Origin: Catenovulum sediminis | Lineage (GTDB): Bacteria; Pseudomonadota; Gammaproteobacteria; Enterobacterales; Alteromonadaceae | Assembly: GCF_040270295.1 (NCBI RefSeq) | Contig: NZ_JBELOE010000116.1 | Direction: 5' to 3' (one strand) | Length of the DNA: 64,000 nt | Shown: positions 1 through 7,939 of the stretch, piece by piece | Position numbering within the stretch: the stretch's first letter is position 1 | Layout of the letters: the number at the start of each line of letters is the position of its first letter | The notes under the pieces: model-generated | Seen by the model: only the letters and a program-made list of their open reading frames with translations | What the model was told of the DNA's origin: nothing | Databases searched by the model: none | Position numbers and translations under genes: made by a program

Positions 1-1953
1 ATAATAATCTTGATCAAAGATATTGCGCGCCCAAAGTTTAACGAGCAAGTTGTTGTTTTGATAATTGAGTGCCGCATTCACCAGATTACGCTTGTCAGCT
101 TGCACATCGTTGTCACTATCGTCGGAAAAGTAATAACTGTCTTTACCAATCGCTTCAATGTTAAACCAGATATCTTGCGTAAGATTTAAATTCGCACCTA
201 ATTGATAACTATAGTCAGGTGATTGCGATAAGGTTCGCTCAGCAAAGGTTTGACCGCTTGAAGGCACAGTATAGCGCTCGGAAATAGCGCGCAATTGACC
301 AAAGCTTGCGTATAAGTGTAAAACATCCGAAGCATACCAGTTTAACTCAGCTTCTAAACCCGTCGAATAACCCCCTTGAGCATTGCGTGTGAAGCTAATA
401 AATTCGGTGCTACCATCTGCGCGTTCAACTTCAAAATACTTGTTTAGCTGAATGTCTTCTCTGTCCATATAAAAGGCGGTTAAATTAAATGCAAAATTGT
501 TATGACGGTATTTAAAGCCGGCTTCATAATTCCATAAGTATTCCGGCGTGTAGTATCTTTGTGCATCACTTAGCGTGCCATTATAATTGATACCGCCGCG
601 CATATAACCTCTGTTGATTGATGCAAAAGCGAAGGTATCTGACGATAGTTGATAAGCCAAAGCTAATTTACCACCCCACATTTCATAATCAGGTGTTATG
701 TTTAGTTGTTGTGAGTTGCGATAATCCATTTTATGTATTTCGTAACGAAGGCCTATTGTCAGAGATAAGTCGTCATTTAGTTGACTATCACTTTGCGCAA
801 AAATTGCGCCTTTTTGGTTGTTGAAATCGGATGTGAAAAGATCGCTATAGGTATAGTCGCGAACCAATTTGTCTTTGGATTCTTGCAAATATATGCCAGT
901 GACCCATTGCGTGCTGTTGTTTAATATTTTTTCCTGATGAGACAACAGCCGCAGTTCTAAACTGGCATTTGTTTTGTCATGCGCGTAACTGTCAACTGAG
1001 CTGTATCCGTCTGGATGAATGCCTTCGTATGCCCAGTCTTCATCGTACTGATAAAGCGTATCTGAATGGGCATAACTGACAATAGAATGCAGCTTGATTG
1101 CGCTATTTAATGGTTTTTTATACTGTACAGAATACGCGTTGGTTTGTTGTGTATCTTTACCGGGCTGATCGGACAAAGTCTGGCGTGTATTGTCTAAGCT
1201 AAAAGTATCATAACCATTGTCCATGTTGACATGTATATAAGACAAGTCTAATTGCCCTTGTTGGGGCATCTCAATGGACAGCTTACCACGTAGGGTCATT
1301 TCATCCCGATTATTGGTATCGTCTTGTTTAAGATAGGCGTTTTCGATAAATCCGTCTGAAGTATAGCGGTGGGCACTTAAACGAAAATTAGCTTGCTTGT
1401 TTATGCGGTTGCCGACCGCAACACCAAATTCCTGTGTGTTGTAGTTGGCTTTGCTGAATTTAATTTTACCAGATGGGGAGGAGCTAGGCTGTGTTGATGT
1501 TAAGTAGATTAAGCCAGCCATGGCATTTGCGCCAAATCGTGTACCCTGTGGCCCTCTAAATATTTCTACTTGTTCTATATCAAACAGGGTTGCGCCACTG
1601 CCAATTTGGCTAAAATCAACATCATCTATATAAATGCCAACTGGGTAATTTACCGGCGCGTCAAACTCGCTCTGTGCACCAAGTCCTCTGATTTGAAAAA
1701 AGCGTGCACGAGAACTACCGCCATTAAAGTTTACGTTCGCCGCTGCAGAAATGACATCTTCTAGGTGGTTATTGGCGGTGCGATTTAACGCGGATTGATT
1801 TAGCACGCTTAATGATAACGCGCTATTATTAACTGTGCTTTGGCGAAAATCCCCTTTTACTTGAATGACTTCAATCTCGTCCTGAGCAAAAGAATAGCAA
1901 CTGCTAATGGTTAAACCGATTAAACTAAATTTAATTAAATTATGGATTTTCAT
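1..1953 (-). CDS. TonB-dependent outer-membrane receptor, probable thiamine-related uptake (C-terminus cut by window edge)
   Basis: The reading frame is open from an ATG at 1953 to the window edge, giving 651 residues; the C-terminal end of the barrel lies outside. The N-terminus is a signal peptide (MKIHNLIKFSLIGLTISSC...) followed by a TonB-box-like EIEVIQVKG near residue 27. Next comes a plug domain with FQIRGLGA and EIFRGPQGTRFGANAMAG, then long alternating aromatic strands typical of a 22-strand barrel. It has a good ribosome site (GAGGAACGC before ATG). A TPP riboswitch lies directly upstream, so thiamine or a thiamine precursor is the inferred substrate; such THI-regulated receptors are known in gammaproteobacteria. 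The family is sure; the substrate is inferred from regulation alone. Confidence 0.9.
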   Translation of the reverse strand, partial: MKIHNLIKFSLIGLTISSCYSFAQDEIEVIQVKGDFRQSTVNNSALSLSVLNQSALNRTANNHLEDVISAAANVNFNGGSSRARFFQIRGLGAQSEFDAPVNYPVGIYIDDVDFSQIGSGATLFDIEQVEIFRGPQGTRFGANAMAGLIYLTSTQPSSSPSGKIKFSKANYNTQEFGVAVGNRINKQANFRLSAHRYTSDGFIENAYLKQDDTNNRDEMTLRGKLSIEMPQQGQLDLSYIHVNMDNGYDTFSLDNTRQTLSDQPGKDTQQTNAYSVQYKKPLNSAIKLHSIVSYAHSDTLYQYDEDWAYEGIHPDGYSSVDSYAHDKTNASLELRLLSHQEKILNNSTQWVTGIYLQESKDKLVRDYTYSDLFTSDFNNQKGAIFAQSDSQLNDDLSLTIGLRYEIHKMDYRNSQQLNITPDYEMWGGKLALAYQLSSDTFAFASINRGYMRGGINYNGTLSDAQRYYTPEYLWNYEAGFKYRHNNFAFNLTAFYMDREDIQLNKYFEVERADGSTEFISFTRNAQGGYSTGLEAELNWYASDVLHLYASFGQLRAISERYTVPSSGQTFAERTLSQSPDYSYQLGANLNLTQDIWFNIEAIGKDSYYFSDDSDNDVQADKRNLVNAALNYQNNNLLVKLWARNIFDQDYY

Positions 1954-1982
1954 GCGTTCCTCAAATACGAAAGGCGAGTGAC

Positions 1983-2087
1983 GCAGGGATAGGAAGTGAT
2001 TAACCATCCCTGCCACAGCATTACCTGAACAGGTTCAAAGGGTTCGCAGAATTGCGTCTCAGTTTATCAATACACCCCTTGGTAATT
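1983..2087 (-). promoter_or_regulatory. TPP riboswitch (THI box) with competing hairpin, upstream of the TonB receptor
   Basis: Read on the minus strand, the aptamer runs from about 2087 to 1999. It shows GGGGTG, CTGAGA, AACCCTTTGAACCTG, TAATGCTGTGGCAGGGA in the canonical order. P1 can form between ATTACCA (about 2086-2080) and TGGTTAAT (about 2006-1999) with one bulge. The segment GCAGGGAT at the aptamer 3' end has a perfect 8-base complement, ATCCCTGC (plus 1983-1990 with 2006-2013). This alternative hairpin cannot coexist with the folded aptamer 3' side and is a likely expression platform. No U-tract follows it, so control of translation rather than termination is inferred. Confidence 0.92.
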
Positions 2088-2143
2088 GGGTGGCATTTTA
2101 ACAGAAGACGGTCATTGAGTCGATGTAGGTAAACACGCCTTTT

Positions 2144-2803
2144 TTACAGATCAAGGGCTTCTTTTATCTGAGCTATTTCTGTTTTTAACTGTGCAACTTC
2201 TTGTTCGAGTTGCTCGATACGTTGTTGCTCATCAGGATGAAGGCTTGCTTGCGCTGTGTTTGCATCCGTTAAGTTGTCATATTTTGCTATCTCATCATCG
2301 GATGTAAAAAGATGAATATAGCGAGACTCGCGTTTGCCAGCTTCACGCGGAAGCTTTTTTACCATAGGATCTTCACTATGAGCCATCTCGCTGAGTGTTT
2401 CTTCAACCTGTGCGACATCAGAAAACGCGTATAATCTTTGTGTTCGAGTTCTTAATTCGCCTGGCGTCTGAGCGCCGCGTAAAAATAGCAGACAAATAAT
2501 TGCACTTTGTGCAGGGGATAAATCAAACAAAGAAAAATCGGAACCACAAAATCTATGTTTGTATTTGGCGGCACGAGCGGATGGGCTGGAAACAAGTTGT
2601 AAAACCCTAAGCTTAATCAGTTCGTCAACGATATTTTGTACTTGGCTTTCGCTAAAATTGACGACGGGATCGCGATTGGACTTTTGGTTACAGGCGTTTG
2701 TCATTGCGTTAATTGATAGGGGGTATTGGTCGGGTGTTGTTTTTTCTTTTTCTAAGAAAACACCTATCAGTCGTGTTTGTTCAAAGCTAAATTCTTTCGT
2801 CAT
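2144..2803 (-). CDS. yceH: YceH-family (DUF480/UPF0502) winged-helix protein
   Basis: About 219 residues. The N-terminal part (FEQTRLIGVFLEKEKTTPDQYPLS, then a stretch with NACNQKSNRDPVV) is the DUF480 signature, a pair of winged-helix domains of unsettled function. The C-terminus after about residue 185 is a Gln/Glu-rich coiled coil (EQQRIEQLEQEVAQLKTEI). A longer start 36 bases upstream exists, but AAAGGT sits just before the ATG at 2803 and the protein MTKEFSFEQ matches the usual family start, so 2803 is preferred. It is a single gene, divergent from gshA. The family call is firm; the role is not known. Confidence 0.88.
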   Translation of the reverse strand: MTKEFSFEQTRLIGVFLEKEKTTPDQYPLSINAMTNACNQKSNRDPVVNFSESQVQNIVDELIKLRVLQLVSSPSARAAKYKHRFCGSDFSLFDLSPAQSAIICLLFLRGAQTPGELRTRTQRLYAFSDVAQVEETLSEMAHSEDPMVKKLPREAGKRESRYIHLFTSDDEIAKYDNLTDANTAQASLHPDEQQRIEQLEQEVAQLKTEIAQIKEALDL

Positions 2804-3127
2804 CCAGTTACCTTTATTTTTTCTATTTGTCTTAAGCATTCTAATTATCTAAGCATAGCACTTTGCCGTGTAAAATAGGCTGTGTTGTTATGTTGGCGCA
2901 AGATTAGGATAAGTAATTAAAATAGCTTAACTTTTGAAATATATCATTATTCGCCGAATTAACTTGGTTTTTTTCTGTCACACTTGCCTTGAAATCAAAC
3001 TTTGAGCCTACATTTTACAGCAATCTTATTTTAAGGTTGGGTTCAGTGCATTTTTCATGTATTTTAATTTTTATTATTGTGCGGCCCATCTTTTCTACTG
3101 CACTTATCTTGTTGAGGAATATTCATA

Positions 3128-4687
3128 GTGATTTTAGCAGGCGATTTGCGTGACTTTTTCGAAACGCAAGGAACAGCTTATGCTGGGCAACTCAGTCGAG
3201 GGATCGAAAAAGAAGCGTTACGTATTGCGGCAAATGGTAAATTAGCCAAAACATCGCATCCGGCAGCGTTGGGCTCTGCATTAACCAACCCTTATATCAC
3301 CACAGATTATGCGGAAAGTTTATTAGAATTTATTACGCCCGTTGAAAATAAGCCTGAAGTGAGTTTAAGTCAACTGGCCGATTTGCATAAATTTGCTTAT
3401 CACAATCAGCAAGATGAATTACTCTGGCCAATGAGTATGCCGTGTTTTGTCGGTTGCGAATCGGATATTGAAATAGCGCAATACGGCAGTTCAAATACCG
3501 GAAAAATGAAAACTCTTTATCGAGAAGGATTAAAAAACCGCTATGGCAGTTATATGCAGGTTATTGCAGGGGTGCATTTTAATTTTTCTTTCCCACACAG
3601 TTTTTGGCAACGCTTAGCTAAACAACAAAATAAAACACTCAATCAAGATTTTATATCCGATCGTTATTTAGCTGTTTTACGTAATGTGAAACGCCACCTT
3701 TGGTTGTTAGCTTATTTATTTGGTGCATCTCCAGCTTTGTGTTCGTCCTTTATTGAAGGTAAACAGTCTGCCTATCCGTTTGAAAAAGTCGGTAAAGGGT
3801 CATTGTATCTACCCTATGCCACCTCATTACGATTAAGTGATCTGGGTTACACAAATAAAGCTCAATCGGTATTAAGTATTCGTTATAACAATTTGGATGA
3901 ATATATTGCGGGTTTACGTCAAGCGATTAAAATGCCGTCTGGTGATTTTGCACATATACCGAGCGGACAAAACGGTATTTTTAATCAACTCAACAGCAAT
4001 GTCTTGCAGATAGAAAATGAATATTATTCACCTGTCAGGCCAAAACGGGTGACCAAAAGCGGTGAAAAGCCGACGGATGCTTTGGCGCGCGACGGTATTC
4101 AATATATTGAACTGCGTGCACTGGATATTAACCCGTTTACGCCTGTTGGATTAGATATTGAGCAAATTCGATTTCTAGACGTATTTTTAACTTGGTGCGC
4201 AATACAAGCGTCACCCGAAATTCATTGTAATGATGAGTTTTTAATCACTGCAAACATGCAACAAACTATTTTGTACGGGCGCAAACCCGGTGTTGAGTTA
4301 AATAATGGTCAGCAAAAAATCACATTGACTGAATGGGCGCATTCAATTCTGGATGATTTGTATCAACTTGCAAATTACTTTGATGGTGATGCCTCATCAA
4401 ATTACCGACAAGCACTGGATTGCCAAATGCGCAAAATTCGGCAACCTGAAACAACGCCGTCGGGGCGTGTTATTAGCCGCTTATTGTCTGAAAATATTGA
4501 TAATGGCGAGTTAGGTTTGCAATTGGCCAGTCAATATCGTTCACAACTCATGGGGCAAGATTATGCGATGTTCGATGCAGGCTTTTTAGCGGACGCAGCT
4601 AAGGCAAGTCGTGAAAAACAGGTGCAGATTGAACAATCACAAAATTTGCCATTTGACGTCTTTTTAAATCAGTATTTTGCACAATAG
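3128..4687 (+). CDS. gshA: Glutamate-cysteine ligase, proteobacterial type
   Basis: 519 residues, close to the E. coli length. It catalyses the ATP-dependent joining of L-glutamate and L-cysteine, the first and limiting step of glutathione synthesis, in the cytoplasm. Seen in the sequence: GIEKEALRI near the N-terminus, ITTDYAESLLEFITPV, WPMSMPCF, the AQYGSSNTGKMKTLYREGLKNR region (split here), ending YREGL-KNRYG, and GVHFNFSF, all diagnostic of this class. The start is GTG with GAGGAAT about eight bases upstream. A lipoprotein gene begins two bases after its stop, so the two are probably co-transcribed. Confidence 0.96.
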   Translation: MILAGDLRDFFETQGTAYAGQLSRGIEKEALRIAANGKLAKTSHPAALGSALTNPYITTDYAESLLEFITPVENKPEVSLSQLADLHKFAYHNQQDELLWPMSMPCFVGCESDIEIAQYGSSNTGKMKTLYREGLKNRYGSYMQVIAGVHFNFSFPHSFWQRLAKQQNKTLNQDFISDRYLAVLRNVKRHLWLLAYLFGASPALCSSFIEGKQSAYPFEKVGKGSLYLPYATSLRLSDLGYTNKAQSVLSIRYNNLDEYIAGLRQAIKMPSGDFAHIPSGQNGIFNQLNSNVLQIENEYYSPVRPKRVTKSGEKPTDALARDGIQYIELRALDINPFTPVGLDIEQIRFLDVFLTWCAIQASPEIHCNDEFLITANMQQTILYGRKPGVELNNGQQKITLTEWAHSILDDLYQLANYFDGDASSNYRQALDCQMRKIRQPETTPSGRVISRLLSENIDNGELGLQLASQYRSQLMGQDYAMFDAGFLADAAKASREKQVQIEQSQNLPFDVFLNQYFAQ

Positions 4688-4689
4688 AT

Positions 4690-5307
4690 ATGAATAATAA
4701 AAAACGCTTAATTTTAATCTCTACCCTGTGTTTGTTAGCCGCTTGTGCAACGGCGCCCCCACAAAAGCCGGAAGATTTATGTGAAATCTTTTTTGAAAAT
4801 AGAGATTGGTATGATGCGGCCAAAGATGCTCAGGCTAAATGGGGAACACCCATTCATATTCCGATGGCAATGATGTATCAGGAAAGTTCATTCAGAGCGG
4901 ATGCTAGGCCCCCAATGGAGTATTTTTTAGGCTTTATTCCGATTGGTCGTGCTAGTAGCGCTTATGGATATTCTCAAGCTAAAACACCCACTTGGGAAGA
5001 TTACAAACGTGAAACGGGTAATGGCTGGGCTGACAGGGATGATTTTGAAGATGCGATAGATTTTATGGCATGGTTTATTTACAAAACGCATAAAGTCAAT
5101 GGCGTCTCTAAATGGGATGCCTATAACCAGTACTTAAACTATCACGAAGGTTGGGGTGGTTATCGTAAAAAATCATATAATCGCAAGGCTTGGTTAAAAA
5201 AAGTGGCTGCTAAAGTACAAGGCCGCGCAGAGCGCTATGGTGCACAGCTTAAACGATGTGAAGAAGAGCTCAGTCACGGTTGGTTATGGCGTCTGTTTTT
5301 TGGTTAA
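4690..5307 (+). CDS. Lipoprotein with lytic transglycosylase (SLT-like) domain
   Basis: 205 residues. The N-terminus has a type II signal peptide with lipobox LLAAC (Cys about residue 19), so it should be lipid-anchored in the envelope. The central region has MAMMYQESSFRADARP, where the Glu of QESSF is at the catalytic position of SLT/goose-lysozyme-like transglycosylases. It is followed by SSAYGYSQAKTPTWEDY and YNQYLNYHEGWGGY, which match the later SLT motifs. It would cleave peptidoglycan glycan strands. It sits two bases after gshA, an arrangement that suggests co-expression but no obvious shared pathway. The exact enzyme subtype is not identified. Confidence 0.8.
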   Translation: MNNKKRLILISTLCLLAACATAPPQKPEDLCEIFFENRDWYDAAKDAQAKWGTPIHIPMAMMYQESSFRADARPPMEYFLGFIPIGRASSAYGYSQAKTPTWEDYKRETGNGWADRDDFEDAIDFMAWFIYKTHKVNGVSKWDAYNQYLNYHEGWGGYRKKSYNRKAWLKKVAAKVQGRAERYGAQLKRCEEELSHGWLWRLFFG

Positions 5308-5400
5308 AATAAATGTCTGTTGGTCATTTATTTGAGGTGTTGCGCTTTTATTAAATTTCAATGTAACAGTTAGGTATATCTTATATCTGATTGTTACATT
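5307..5400. other. Two AT-rich inverted repeats in the gap after the lipoprotein gene
   Basis: AAATAAATG (5307-5315) and CATTTATTT (5325-5333) form a 9-bp stem overlapping the stop codon. AATGTAACA (5360-5368) and TGTTACATT (5392-5400) form a second perfect 9-bp pair around a 23-base loop that can itself pair in part (AGGTAT with ATATCT). Neither is followed by a clear T-run. They may end or stabilise the gshA transcript, or the second may be an operator. Function is not established. Confidence 0.45.
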
Positions 5401-5578
5401 CAGTCCTCTTTATATATAACCAGGTAAATGAAATCCAATAATTTTTGCTTTTATTGTTTATCTGACCGTGAGTCTCTTAGATTTAAATTACGTTCTTTTT
5501 AAATAACTTACCTGCAATTAACATGGTTTGAGCTAGGCTAAAAGAGTCGCGCAAATTCAAGCAGGTAGGTTAAAGGCT

Positions 5579-5968
5579 ATGATTCAAGAGCAATCCTTAC
5601 TCGTTGCATATAAATGGCATATAAAAACGCTGGATGGCATGTATTTACGCTTTCATAATGGAGAGGTTAAATTATCGCTCAGTAATCAGTGCAAATCAGC
5701 TGACTGGCTGTTTTCACCTTGTATGGAAGTTGGGCGATATTATATTTTAAACGCGTTGACGGGGGATAACCTAGTGGATACGGTCAATGGTGGATATGAT
5801 GAGTGGTCTATCGAGCCTTGTTACAATGGTACTCAACAGTTAGTCAGTGCGGGTGGTTTATTTCGACATTTTGAAAAAAGTGTCGTGCAAACGGCTTCGA
5901 GTGGGTGTGCGGCTTTCCGATTTGTTGAATATGAGAATTGGGTGCTAGAAACTTCCGTTGCCACTTAG
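5579..5968 (+). CDS. Hypothetical protein, 129 residues
   Basis: I do not recognise this protein. It has no signal peptide or membrane segment and is rich in aromatic residues and Gly (TLDGMYLRFHNGEVKLS, NGGYDEWSIEPCYNG, CAAFRFVEYENWVLE). The spacing of hydrophobic and aromatic residues suggests an all-beta fold. The upstream GCAGGTAGGTTAAAGG could serve as ribosome site. Its last four bases overlap the 3' end of the receiver-TPR gene on the other strand. Coding potential is moderate: the frame is clean, codon use resembles the neighbours, and about 270 bases of non-coding sequence precede it. Confidence 0.6.
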   Translation: MIQEQSLLVAYKWHIKTLDGMYLRFHNGEVKLSLSNQCKSADWLFSPCMEVGRYYILNALTGDNLVDTVNGGYDEWSIEPCYNGTQQLVSAGGLFRHFEKSVVQTASSGCAAFRFVEYENWVLETSVAT

Positions 5969-7599
5969 TGCTGGGGGACTTTTATCTGGTTATTACGCTC
6001 GATAAGTTTGTCATATCTTTGCTGTTGTTCGCTGGTTAAACTTGTTGTATTGAGTATGCGTAAGCATTTTTGATACAACTCTTCCTGAGTGTCATTGAGC
6101 GTGGTTTTTAACTTTTGGTCTACCAATGCTTGCAACATATTAAGTGCAATTCGACTGTTTTTCGGCATTAACCTTAACGCGTCGGCAAACGCTTGGATAG
6201 CGGCGGGTAACTGCTTTTTATTATAAAGTTGCACGGCAATATTGTTGAGTTGACGGGGAGAGAATGGAATGTCGGTTTTTTCTTGCGCTTCTTGTTTAAT
6301 ATATCTACTCATGATTTTTTCATTGAGTGGGTCGTCTGCTGTTTGCGCAGCTAATCCTTCCAATAACTGTACAGCTTGGTCTTGATAACCTAATTCGTGA
6401 AACGCTTTTGCTTTGTCTAAGTGATCTTCCAAACTGCCCTCATTGTGCTGTTCCATCACACTGTTGATCAGTTGTTTTGCTTTTCCCTGTTCATCTTTTA
6501 GATAATGCAATCTTGCCTGTACGACAGCGATTTTATCTTTTGTTTCCGGATGGTTGGGAAATTCATGTTTAAGCGTCTCTAAGTATCGCTCAGACTGACG
6601 TGCGATTGCGGCAGATTCTGTTTCTGGCAAGGTCATCGCGTAATCAATTGCTGCTCTGGCAACGGTTAAATATAAATCAGGGGAGTCATGTAGTGACTTT
6701 TTCGCAAACTTCAGCATGGTTTTTGCTGTGACATATTGTCCGCTGTGATCGTGTAGTAAGCGAGCAAGCGATAAAACATTTTTTTGTCTGTTTATATTGC
6801 GCGGAGAGAGTCCGGTTGCATTTTGTAGTTGTTGATAAGCAAGTTCATATTCATCATGCTGGATATAATACTGACCCAATAAATCTAATGCGGCTAATTT
6901 GGTTTCGGGTTTTGTGACCAGCTTTTCTAAAATTGATTTGGCTGCGTCTTCTTTGTTTAACCCTAGATAGGCTTTGGCTAAACCTACCATTGCCCAAGTG
7001 AATTTTTGCAGGGTGATAACTTCATAATAGAATTTTGCAGCAACTGTGTAATCTTGTTGTGCAAGTAACACATCACCTTTGATGCGTAACACGAGTGGAT
7101 ATAAGTTAGCGGCTTTGCTGTCTGTTAAAATGGCATCAATATTTTGCAGCGCATTAGCGTAATCATTTTGATCGAGCGCCTGATAAATTTTACTGAGTTT
7201 TTGTTTGCGGGTTAATACACGTCGTAGTCTTTCACTCAACTCTTTTGCCGTAAAAGGTTTAGCTAAAAAATCATCCGGTTGTAGCTCAACAACACTATTC
7301 ACTAAAGTTGCATCGGTTTCGGCACTGGTAAAGATAAACGCAGTGGTTAGACGCACAGCGCCCGTCGCTTTTAATTCTTCAAATAAGTGGTAACCGTCAC
7401 GGTCTCGACTGAGGTTATATGAACAAATAATAACGCTAAATGAAGTTTCCTGACACAAGCGCAACGCATGTTTTGCACTTTCTGCAACAGATATATTTTC
7501 AAAACCTATCTTTTCTAAAGATTGTTTTAAAAATATTTGTGCTAAAGGCTGATCATCAATAATCAAAACCTTGGAAAACTTTACGAGCTCTGGATTCAT
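5965..7599 (-). CDS. Receiver-domain/TPR protein with degenerate phospho-acceptor site
   Basis: 544 residues. The N-terminus is a CheY-like receiver (about residues 10-127): VLIIDDQPLAQ holds the acidic pair and LAKPFTAKELSERL the conserved Lys. The phospho-acceptor position, however, is Ser60 in VIICSYNLSRDRDG, where the homologous gene at 61926-63590 has Asp (VLVDYNLGG). Residues about 140-520 are helical TPR-type repeats ending in a canonical unit (QLYNKKQLPAAIQAFADALRL). The protein has no DNA-binding output and probably acts by protein-protein contact. Asp-based phosphorylation seems unlikely. Single gene, divergent from thiC. Confidence 0.85.
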   Translation of the reverse strand: MNPELVKFSKVLIIDDQPLAQIFLKQSLEKIGFENISVAESAKHALRLCQETSFSVIICSYNLSRDRDGYHLFEELKATGAVRLTTAFIFTSAETDATLVNSVVELQPDDFLAKPFTAKELSERLRRVLTRKQKLSKIYQALDQNDYANALQNIDAILTDSKAANLYPLVLRIKGDVLLAQQDYTVAAKFYYEVITLQKFTWAMVGLAKAYLGLNKEDAAKSILEKLVTKPETKLAALDLLGQYYIQHDEYELAYQQLQNATGLSPRNINRQKNVLSLARLLHDHSGQYVTAKTMLKFAKKSLHDSPDLYLTVARAAIDYAMTLPETESAAIARQSERYLETLKHEFPNHPETKDKIAVVQARLHYLKDEQGKAKQLINSVMEQHNEGSLEDHLDKAKAFHELGYQDQAVQLLEGLAAQTADDPLNEKIMSRYIKQEAQEKTDIPFSPRQLNNIAVQLYNKKQLPAAIQAFADALRLMPKNSRIALNMLQALVDQKLKTTLNDTQEELYQKCLRILNTTSLTSEQQQRYDKLIERNNQIKVPQH

Positions 7600-7782
7600 T
7601 AGTGGTTTTTATGGTGTCCAAAAATACCTAGCATATGCGCTGATTATTGATACAAAGACAGAGAATTACAAGTAAATAGCTTAAATTCTGATTTTAATCA
7701 GAAGATTTATTGTTCCACTTTCCTGCAATGCAACTTTTACTCTTTAAAATTTCTAGAGAGTCTATATAATCATCAGCGATTA

Positions 7783-7892
7783 CTTGTCGGAGTGCCTTAG
7801 GGCTGAGATCGCGTTAGCGGGATCCGTCGAACCTGATCTGGGTTAAACCAGCGTAGGGAACAAGATAAACCATCCATAAAATGATGTCTTGT
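7783..7892 (+). promoter_or_regulatory. TPP riboswitch (THI box) upstream of thiC
   Basis: The aptamer spans about 7783-7864: CTTGT (P1 5' arm), GGAGTGCC, GGCTGAGATCGCG, GATCCGTCGAACCTGATCTG, GGTTAAACCAGCGTAGGGAA, then ACAAG (P1 3' arm). This is a textbook THI element. Downstream, TCTTGT at 7887-7892 can pair with ACAAGA at 7860-7865, so the P1 3' arm has two alternative partners. CACTCCG at about 7901-7907 is also complementary to CGGAGTG at about 7788-7794. The switch should repress the thi operon when TPP is abundant; the alternative pairings are my reading. Confidence 0.97.
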
Positions 7893-7939
7893 CGACAGCC
7901 ACACTCCGTCTTTATTTCACTCATAATAAAGGCACCACT

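Noticed and set aside
618..1764. Two short plus-strand frames opposite the TonB receptor
   Set aside because: Antisense shadows of a clear receptor gene, with no ribosome sites.
7889..7939. Extended N-terminus of ThiC
   Set aside because: Lies in the riboswitch leader; the ATG at 7940 has a ribosome site and gives the standard start.
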